64,000 bases of DNA from Syngnathus acus (Eukaryota; Chordata; Actinopteri; Syngnathiformes; Syngnathidae): assembly GCF_901709675.1 (NCBI RefSeq), contig NC_051097.1, positions 3,338,539 to 3,402,538 on the forward strand. Reading direction: 5' to 3'. Made by a program: the position numbers and the translations under genes. The notes below the pieces were generated by a model. The model had not been told where the DNA came from. It searched no databases and saw nothing but the letters and a program-made list of their open reading frames with translations. Positions 26,001 through 33,081 of the stretch are shown piece after piece. The first letter of the stretch is position 1. Each line of letters starts with the position of its first letter.

Positions 26001-29000
26001 TAAATAAACAAATAAATAGATAAATAAATCATCGTAACCAATGCTGCATATTTGTATTTTGTTCAAATTTTGTCCATGTAGCCAAAGAATTATGATGACC
26101 AGCGATCTGTCCGGGTTCACTCAAGCAGCTGGGATAGGACTTTTCCATGACCCAAAAATGTGTGTTACCATTAGCTATTGAGAGGAAGCCACAGACTGGT
26201 GATCTAAAAAATATATAGGTTCTATTGTAATCCAAATTTGATGCTGTTTCTGTATTTGCTGGCCCGATATTGTACTAATTAAACCTTTTAAAATTCTTCA
26301 CCAAAACTGTCCCAAAGTTTTTCTCCGGTCCTGCAACTTGATATGCGGTTGCTCTGATTTTGGTGTATCAAAAAATTATAACAAATTTCCATGTTCCCTT
26401 GCAATGTGCTTAAGTCCTAGTCATTGCTATTTTACTCTTACAGGGAGAGGACGGCAAGAGTGGTTCACCAGGAAACATCGGTCGCATTGGGCGGAGGGTA
26501 AAACCTTATCTTAATTTTTGTCTTTGTTTCCATGTAATGAGACTTAATACTTCAGGGATCTATTTCTGCAGTACAACTATATTTAAGAGCAAGAAGATAA
26601 GTTTTGTTTATTATTCATGCAATATGCAGGTTGATTGCCCCTTTGTCATCAAGGCTCATCAAAATAGTTTTCACCTCTTTACTTTCTTTATTTCAAAACA
26701 TGACAAACCTGGCTGCAGGGAAAACGAGGAAAAGCTGGAATCCGTGGAACCAGAGGCATCAGAGGTCCAAAAGTAGGTTATCTGGAAAGGAGCACCACAT
26801 ATTCTGTGCATATTTTATTAAAACTTCAACCACGCTCTTAGAATAAATTTTGTTTCATGTTTCAGGGTGATAAAGGGGAAATGGGACTAGCAGGACAACT
26901 TGGCTGGCCTGGAACCATTGTGAGTGGCTTTTGTGTTTGTTTGTTTGTTTGTTTGTTTGTTTGTTTGTTTGTTTGTTTGTTTGTTTGTTTGTTTGTTTGT
27001 TTGTTTGTATTTGTGTTGTGGTGCTGAGCACCAAAGAGAAGAGATTTTGCTTTAATACGGTTAATTACAGGATGATTAGGAAGTAAGTATACTGTAACCT
27101 TTATCATCAAATTATGAAAAAATGTAATAATCACATAAGTGATGTGCTTTTTCGTATGTCCAAGGGTAACCCTGGTTTACGTGGAGAGAAGGGTGATCGA
27201 GGTGTTAAGGGAGGAAAGGGTGAAAAAGGTGACATGGGGCTATCGGGAATAGCTGGATTTGATGGCACTAAGGTAAGCTATGGATGATTATTTATTTTGG
27301 GGGGCTTACAAGTGGCCAAAACTGTCATTTTTTGTGCAGGGGATCCGTGGACCTGTTGGGTTGCCGGGTGGAGTTGGTCAACAGGGAGAAAAGGTAAAGC
27401 TGAAGGAACAGCAACTTACATTTGTTGTTTGTGATTATTTAAAAACAATTATTTTACATTATCCACGGATAAATGTCCCTGTTGGTCTGGTTAGGACCTG
27501 TGTGTTCACATGTTTTGGCAAAAAAAGGATTCACATTGATTTATTAAAAGTTTCTCCCTGCTCTGTCTTCCACAGGGAATTATTGGTCCACCAGGATCAA
27601 GAGGAACATCAGGCTTGCCTGGCTTGCCTGTAAGTTATGTTGTTAATTTACTCTTGTGATATATTTCATGCAACATCATGGCCGTATTTTGTTTGTGCTA
27701 CTTGTATTCTCCAGTGATTTTCTAATCATTATGACGTTAAATTCCTATTTACATTTTGAGCCATCTGTCATATTGTTGTACTATATTAAGTGCTTAAGAG
27801 GAGAAAGATTATGCAATGATTTTATGAATGTTTGAAATGGTGTCCATGTTCTTCTGGGTCTTACAGGGCACAGCTGGATTAAAGGTAGGAGAGATACATT
27901 GGCTTATAGTTCAATAAATTAATATATTTTATTTTGAGTCATTGTTTGGTGTTTGTGTGCTTATACGCATGTTTTGATCATTGTTTTTTCTTCTCTTTGC
28001 AGGGTATGAAAGGCTACCTGGGTTTGCCTGGTCTGTCTGGCAGAAGAGGTCTCCCTGTAAGTTCAAAATATACGCTACTGCAGCTCAATTCTGATTTTCA
28101 TCATCTTCCTGATTTTCTTAAGACAGTCTGACTGGCTCAATTCCGATAAGTATCCAATACAGTAATCCCTCGCTACTTTGAGGTTCACCTATAGTGGCCT
28201 CGGTGCATCGTGGGTTTTTATGAAAACAAATATTGCGGATAGATTCGGTGCATCGCAGCCTTTTGCGTGTCACTTAGAGCGCGGGGCTTTGTCTGCCGAT
28301 ATGACTTTACAGCACATTATTGGCCGGTACGAGATCAATGGGATCATGTTGATCTGTATCCTTGCCAATGATTGGCTTAAAGCTATAGAGGCAACCTAAC
28401 GAGCCGGTCAGCGAGCTCGCATCGTGCCTCGTCGAAGCAGAAGGGCATAGCAAGCTTTTAAAAGCTATTTAAAAAGTATTTAAAGATACAATAAAGTGTT
28501 TATAAGTATAATAGAATGTTTAAAAATAAAATGATAAAAGTCTTGTGTGGATGCCCTGCAGGGATGCGTCAGCCGGTCAGCACGGCAAGAGCATGAAGAG
28601 CTGTGACACCTTTACACCGGAAAATATTTTAAAAAGTGTTTAAAATACAATAACGTATTTAAAAGTACAATAGAGTGTATGAAATTAAAATTAGAAAAGT
28701 CTTAAGCGGATGCCCTCGCGCTGGGCAGCGGGGGAGCGTCAGCCGGCCTGCACGCAAGAGCAGAGAGGAGCCAGACACGTTTACACTTCAAAAAAGGTTC
28801 ATAATGGTCTTGTGTGGATAGTGTAACAATATATATACATTTATTTATGTATTTATTTATTTATTTATACATTTATCTATTTATTTATTTATTTATAAAT
28901 AAGAATGTTTCTGAAAATCTGTTTTACAAAAGTGTTAAAATTACAAAAAAGCATTTAAAAGTACAATGCAGTGTTTAAAAATACTAAAAGGTGTATAAAA

Positions 29001-30992
29001 TGGATGTTGTAACAGTATATTTTCTCTACATCACGGATTTTCACCTATCGCAGATGGTCTTGGAACCAATTATCGGCGCTAAACAAGGGATTACTGTATT
29101 TACAATGCGAGACTATACACTTCGAGTGATGTCACTAAATTCATACTCCAGACAGACTATGGTCGCATTTAATATGTTTTTGTCATCCTTATGTCTAGGG
29201 TCTTCCTGGCCTTCCTGGAGCTCCTGGACCATCTATAAACATAACTTTGAGAGAACTCAAGGTTGGTACAACATACAAACAAAAGTTGTGTTTATTTGAA
29301 AATGATTAGATGCATACCTTTTTCTCTTTCTGTTTAGGAACTAACGTATGTCTCTGACAAGCCCAATTACTCTTTAATCCAAGCTCTTCTGGAGTCTCTA
29401 GAGCAGGAGCTTCGACTATTGATGGATCCTCCTGATGGCACCAAAGAACATCCCGCCACCACATGTCTAGAACTTTGGCTCTGCCATCCAGAATATGCTA
29501 ATGGTCAGTTAGCCAGTACTCAAAATGTATTGTAAACACATTTTGAACTGCTACTAACTTTTTCTTCTCTAAAACTCTATTGTATACTGTATTAAATGAT
29601 GTTGATGTACTACACAAATTCCAACAGTAACAAGTTTCCAGGTTTTAAAGAACTATCAGTTTGAATATGTTTCCAAGCGCAGACCTGAATATTGAAGTCT
29701 TACTGTGTGTTCTCTTTAGGAACATATTACATCGACCCAAACCAAGGCAGCTCTGCTGATGCTCTGCCAGCCTATTGCAGCTTCTCTAGCTCAGCTATAC
29801 AGACATGCCTTCATCCTCAAGATTCTCAGGTCCAAAACTCAAGAACATAAACCTTATCGAGCATCTTTATGTCAATCATTGAGTCATTAGTCGCCATACC
29901 CATGAACTCCCAATAATAAATCCACTGAATGGAATAATAGACTGTAACATTGCACAAAATGGCATTTTTAATCAACACCCTTTCTTTTTCTATTTTATTA
30001 TTCCCTTCTTGTTAGTGGCGCTATATAGAGCAATTTACCCAAAGGGAGTCCTCATTTCTGTAATTTGAGACTTGAGACTCATAAAAGATGCAATAGTTGT
30101 ACATAACAACTAATCTGCACAGTTTACAAATGGGTAATTATGTCTTTGGCTGCAGTTGCCAATGAAAGCCTGGATGGAGGAATCTTCTGCAGAGGGCTCC
30201 TTTCAGTGGCTCAGTAGGCTGGACCAAGGATTTCAGGTATGCAAAACCTAAATATTTAAATTGACAACATGTGCATGTTGTGACTGCATTGTATAAGATA
30301 TTAAATTGAATTAGTTATTTAATACCATGGTTAGCCTGTCATACCTAAGAATCTTTGTTTTGCTACTGCTTTTTTTCTTTGGTTTTGTCATTGTAAGATT
30401 TAACAATATGTCTCCTTTGATAAGTTTATCTACCCAGGTGCCAACTTGGTTCAGATGCGTTTTTTGAGATTGCACAGTAGCACAGCCACGCAGAAAATGA
30501 CCTACTTCTGCCAGCCAGGACATAAATTGGGCCCGTCTGAAAGTGACATCAAATTCCTCACTGACACAAGAACGCAAAGTTTCCTTGGAGCAATTCAAGA
30601 TTGTGTGGTATGTAAAATTCTTCAGTTTTCTATAATACTAATTTGCAGCCAGCTGTAATGGTACCAATTTAGTAACCTACAGATTTCATTTTGGTTTCAA
30701 TCTAGCAGTGAAACATGGTTAAAGTTTGGTCTGGTCTTTAATTGTTGTGTTTCTGTTGTTTTAGTACTATTAAATAAGTATGATTTTTGTTTTAAAATGA
30801 CAGGAGAGTAAATTCTATATCATTTTCTTTCCATATCATCAGCCTGGAGAGAAGATGGTGTCAGGACCCCGGGAGTCGGTGTTTGAGTTTGAGGACCTCC
30901 ACCTACTTCCTGTGAGAGATGTGGCACTATTGGGTGGTAGAAACTTTACACATCAATTTGGCTTCAGTGTTGGACCCATTTGTTTCAGTTAG
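7131..30992 (+). CDS. Fibrillar procollagen alpha chain, 5' partial, divergent V/XI-like (clade B-type) chain
   Basis: This encodes a secreted extracellular-matrix chain that should trimerise through its C-terminal COLF1 domain and assemble into fibrils. I place 61 exons, all phase 0 except the 29503/29720 junction, encoding about 1533 residues: variable region (210), minor helix plus hinge (about 71), a major helix of 338 triplets (1014 residues) and a C-terminal region of about 238 residues ending VGPICFS. Most helix exons are 45, 54 or 108 bp, each starting with a Gly codon, as in other fibrillar genes. Minor helix, hinge and a helix start of [10 protein letters not shown] are laid out as in COL5A1/COL11A1. 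The C-propeptide is not close to COL24A1/COL27A1, which have DPNLGC. It also lacks the cysteine that clade B chains carry after DPNQG. I therefore give no symbol; a col5/col11-related chain absent from mammals is my best guess. The 5' exons are missing from this window. Confidence 0.88.
7906..8235 (-). mobile_element. Degraded hAT family A copy
   Basis: This shares 'cgtagtcatag', 'gggccaatatgactgtcaac' and 'acacaatttgtcttcgcggg' with the intact copies. Both ends are eroded. It lies in the first collagen intron of the window. Confidence 0.7.
8718..8840 (+). mobile_element. Degraded SINE head and body
   Basis: A diverged match to the 5' half of the SINE at 61001: 'gtctcagtttttgaggcc', 'gggttcaaatc', 'gtgtgaagtttgcatgtt'. 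Confidence 0.6.
9274..10319 (+). other. Collagen exons: minor helix and aromatic hinge (9274-9318, 9520-9639, 10281-10319)
   Basis: The first two exons continue the minor helix ([15 protein letters not shown], then GKIGPEG to GPPGPPG) and leave it as [18 protein letters not shown]. The third (39 bp) encodes [13 protein letters not shown]. The next exon adds IKD before the major helix begins. Human COL5A1 has the same plan: a minor helix ending GPPGPPG plus a hydrophobic stretch, then a short non-helical spacer. The spacer here is unusually aromatic. A Cys lies in the minor helix. The N-proteinase site is not evident. Confidence 0.75.
10406..17703 (+). other. Collagen major helix, residues 1-342 (18 exons)
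   Basis: Exons: 10406-10459, 10527-10580, 11826-11933, 12066-12119, 12734-12787, 12975-13019, 13225-13278, 13614-13658, 13744-13797, 14481-14525, 14643-14696, 14958-15002, 15309-15362, 15771-15815, 15924-15977, 16442-16549, 17245-17298, 17650-17703. The 45/54-bp alternation from 12975 to 15977 is the pattern of clade A and B fibrillar genes. Gly is unbroken through this part. The triplet at residues 82-84 is GEK, placing a Lys at 84, the N-terminal cross-link position I recall for V/XI chains. The donor after 15977 is the atypical gtcgaa. Confidence 0.82.
13857..14325. mobile_element. Second MITE-like element, interrupted by GATA repeat, LINE tail and hAT fragment
   Basis: The outer ends TACCGTATTTTCCGCAC and GTGCGGGAAATACGGTA match the family at 1335-1750. 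Inside lie a GATA tract (about 13968-14078), a LINE-type 3' tail 'tctttatttgtcattgtcac' also seen at 47447, a short inverse TATC tract, and a hAT-like scrap 'ggcccgcgggccaaa' (about 14150). It lies in the intron between helix exons 13744-13797 and 14481-14525. Confidence 0.75.
18303..18360 (+). mobile_element. hAT-type terminal fragment
   Basis: The sequence 'agtggtctccaactcctgg' followed by 'accgcggaccggtacc' is the 5' end of a widespread vertebrate hAT family. The rest of the element is missing. Confidence 0.5.
18690..23216 (+). other. Collagen major helix, residues 343-600 (14 exons)
   Basis: Exons: 18690-18734, 18965-19018, 19693-19737, 20024-20077, 20231-20284, 20350-20403, 20494-20547, 20764-20817, 21331-21375, 21995-22039, 22310-22417, 22547-22600, 22727-22780, 23163-23216. 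Every third residue is Gly. GxxGER-type tripeptide pairs (GISGER, GAIGER, GSPGER, GAAGER) occur. Such motifs can bind collagen-receptor integrins, though only some match known high-affinity versions. The intron between 20284 and 20350 is only 65 bp, the shortest seen. Confidence 0.82.
21592..21850 (-). mobile_element. hAT family A copy, one end lost
   Basis: It begins CAGGGGTGTCAAACTC, the inverse of the family's 3' end, and runs to 'gatgcacaatttgta'. The expected ending GACACCTGTG is missing. It lies in the intron before the helix exon at 21995. Confidence 0.75.
26935..27008. repeat. (TTTG)n microsatellite
   Basis: About 18 perfect 4-bp units lie 15 bp downstream of the helix exon ending 26919. 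Confidence 0.95.
28158..29098. mobile_element. About 940-bp DNA element with ACAGTAATCCCT inverted ends
   Basis: The left end is tacagtaatccctcgct and the right end is acaagggattactgta, so the terminal 12 bp are inverted repeats, possibly flanked by TA. The 5' end also has 'gaggttcacctatagtgg', answered near the 3' end by 'ttttcacctatcgcag'. Inside, two diverged units of about 170 bp each hold runs of 'aaagtgtttaaaatacaata' type and 'gatgccct...gcgtcagccgg'. A TTTA tract lies at about 28840-28900. No transposase frame is visible. It fills most of the last helical intron. Confidence 0.65.
29338..30992 (+). other. Collagen C-propeptide, COLF1 domain (29338-29503, 29720-29829, 30156-30236, 30425-30607, 30843-30992)
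   Basis: Five exons encode the trimerisation domain, removed by BMP1-type proteinases in relatives; a candidate Ser-Asp bond lies in YVSDKP. Family landmarks in order are [48 protein letters not shown] and [11 protein letters not shown], then stop TAG. I count seven Cys. The one normally following DPNQG (C3) is Ser, encoded AGC. The calcium-loop residues Asp, Asn, Gln and the downstream Asp are retained. The usual sequon before TYHC is lost (KMTYFC), but sequons NGT and NFT are present. Donor gtccaa after 29829 is atypical. The exon boundary before FIYPG matches the relatives' boundary. Confidence 0.85.
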
Positions 30993-31740
30993 AATAACTT
31001 GTCAGCTGAAGACTTTCAGGTCATGGATGCAAACACAGATGCCCCTTTTTTGTCTTGGGGATATCATTTGATGCTGAATGACTGCTGTGTGCTCAGGCTG
31101 ACAAAAAAAGTACATTGTTTACAGATGCTTACATGATGTAAATAGGGCTCTGATTACAGACATTGTGTAAATAATAATTATCAACTTCCACATAGTGCCT
31201 TGCTGGAAAATAGTCACTGGTGAACTTTTCTGTCTCTTTTCAAGGTGCTGATAAAAGTTTATTTATGAGTTCCACATGCATTTAATCCATCCAAAACCTT
31301 ATGTGGAACATTTCGGTGCTGTCTTTTGTCAGGCATACAATGAATTGTTTCATGTGTTTTAAGTTTTCATTTAAATATTTCTCAGGTTGGGTTTGGGGAT
31401 TTTATACGCCTGGGCGCTGAATCCACTTTTGTTCCCACGTTACACCATATTTTAACTTAAATGGGACGGTTTTCAAATTATTATGAGAGAAGTGACATTC
31501 AGGTGGCCATTGTCGCAGAACAAATCTAAGTAACCATAAGTGGAAAACTTTACAAATGTTTATTACCTCATAATAGCTTCCCTATTTCCTTTTGGTTTTG
31601 TTGGTGGTTTAGTAAATACTTTTTGATTGGCCTTATTCCAGACCTAAAAAATCAATGATCATATCAAAATATGTGGTGCTGTGCCAAATAATGTGTTTTT
31701 ATCTACTTGCTCAGTAAATAAAGCCAGCGTGAACATTCTG
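30993..31740 (+). terminator. Collagen 3' UTR and polyadenylation signal
   Basis: AATAAA lies at 31717-31722, followed from about 31766 by a long GT-rich tract suitable as the downstream element. The 3' UTR would be about 750 nt. No second candidate AATAAA precedes it. Confidence 0.7.
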
Positions 31741-31765
31741 TTTTGCCAAGACCATTACTTAGTCG

Positions 31766-31829
31766 TGTGTGTGTGTGCGCGTGTGTGTGCGTGTGTGTGC
31801 GCGCGCGTGCGTGCGCGCGCGTGTGTGTG
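31766..31829. repeat. (GT/GC)n tract
   Basis: Alternating purine-pyrimidine gtgtgtgcgcgtgtg sequence lies just after the collagen polyA signal. Confidence 0.9.
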
Positions 31830-31955
31830 TCCATCCATTTTCTATAAAGCATGTCCGCTCGGGGTGCGCGGGCGTGCTGGAGCCTATTCCAGCAGTAATC
31901 AGGCAATAGGCGAGGGATGGACGCCCTGAACCGGTTGCCAGCCAATCGCAGGGCA
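31829..31955 (-). mobile_element. SINE 3' half, inverted
   Basis: It begins 'ccatccattttctataaag', the inverse of the SINE tail, then has 'ggcgtgctggagcctattcc' and 'tgccagccaatcgcagggc'. These are the complement of the 3' body of the copy at 61001-61361. Confidence 0.8.
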
Positions 31956-32039
31956 TATATATATGAATATGATTATTTGAGAACGTCCTTAACAAAAAAC
32001 ATACTCTTTTTAATGTCGTGCACATATATGGACTGTAGG

Positions 32040-32349
32040 GGGCGCACAGTTTAAGTGCGGGAACGCGAAGAAGAAAATGGACACGTGATTTGACGTCACG
32101 CTACGTGTAACGTACGGTTCCCTTACAGCGGATTTCTCCAGAATATTTAGTTCAACGTGCTTACTATTCACGTTTAAGTCAGTGTCTTCTGTTACAGTTA
32201 TGGATTTAATTGATTGAGCTTCACCGGGTAGTTTTTTTTTTAATGTCTCCTGTCGTAGGAGACTCTCCCTGCTAGCCAGCTAGCTAATCTTGTAGCTGGT
32301 TAGCTTTCCAGAGAACAACATCGACGGAAGAAGCCAAAAAGAATTTCAG
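32040..32349 (+). promoter_or_regulatory. man1b1: man1b1 promoter region and 5' UTR exon 1
   Basis: CpG-containing sequence holds an E-box CACGTG (32082-32087) directly followed by a palindromic CRE TGACGTCA (32091-32098). Further down, an untranslated exon ends at 32349 in ttcag|gtaagt, a strong donor. The exon contains no in-frame ATG for the downstream coding frame; going upstream, the frame closes at a TAG in 'gttagcttt'. The transcription start is not determined. The next exon is at 33048. Confidence 0.6.
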
Positions 32350-32561
32350 GTAAGTGGCTTTAAATTCTACCCTATCAGGCTTTGTGGACGCGTGGAAACA
32401 AGAGAAACACATTGTGTGGAATTTTAGATTTATCGAAGTGCATTTATGCTGCAAAATGCACATATGTTAAGGAAATCAAGCAATACACAAATTGTTGTAG
32501 AATCCTGCATAACAATGCATGAGCAAATAGTGCGTGGTTGATTCTGGCACTTTCAGTGTTG

Positions 32562-32667
<106 letters not shown>

Positions 32668-33081
32668 TGCAAGGCAAAGTTTACTTCTTTTGTGGTATAG
32701 CAACCAATAGTGTCTACTTTCCTTACTTGAAAGTATGCATTGTTTTTGTTGTGTGCGTTTACGTAACACTTCAAATTGATCGATAATTAAAAAAAACAAA
32801 AAACAACACATACTCACATGTAGCAATTTTCCTTAAAATTGCATGAAATAAATGGCAGCTTTCTATTCTTCTCATCTTTAATTGTTTGTTTCTGATAAAA
32901 CAGCCACAAGAAGGCAGCCGATAACTCAATTAGTGCTGGTTATGGTACTCGCCCCTCTTAAGCCAGCAGATAAGATTTTGCAGAACATATGGAATTTCTT
33001 TTTTAATTTTGAGGGTAATAACATTTCTTCTTGGCTTCTGAATACAGTGTCAATGACCACTATCTTCCCTTCACTGATGAC

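Larger units (their letters stand above)
23489..29261 (+). other. Collagen major helix, residues 601-1014, and helix exit (20 exons)
   Basis: Exons: 23489-23596, 23701-23754, 23847-23954, 24399-24452, 24600-24653, 24848-24901, 24996-25049, 25221-25328, 25476-25529, 25644-25697, 25776-25829, 26444-26497, 26719-26772, 26866-26919, 27165-27272, 27340-27393, 27576-27629, 27867-27884, 28003-28056, 29199-29261. Two Gly positions hold Ala: residue 655 (AEV, first codon of the 23847 exon) and 811 (GPSALPG). A Cys occurs at 729 (GEC) and an RGD at 753-755. A basic run spans residues 865-891, and Lys 924 lies in GGKGEK. The exon 27867-27884 is only 18 bp. The last exon leaves the helix as GAPGPS then INITLRELK. 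Confidence 0.8.

Noticed and set aside
7131-30992. Naming the collagen col27a1 because whrn is close by
   Set aside because: Human COL27A1 and WHRN are neighbours, but this chain lacks the clade C C-propeptide signatures I recall (DPNLGC, a Cys-Glu-Gln after the second Cys) and the helix insertions of COL27A1. Linkage alone is weak because several fibrillar genes share this paralogon.
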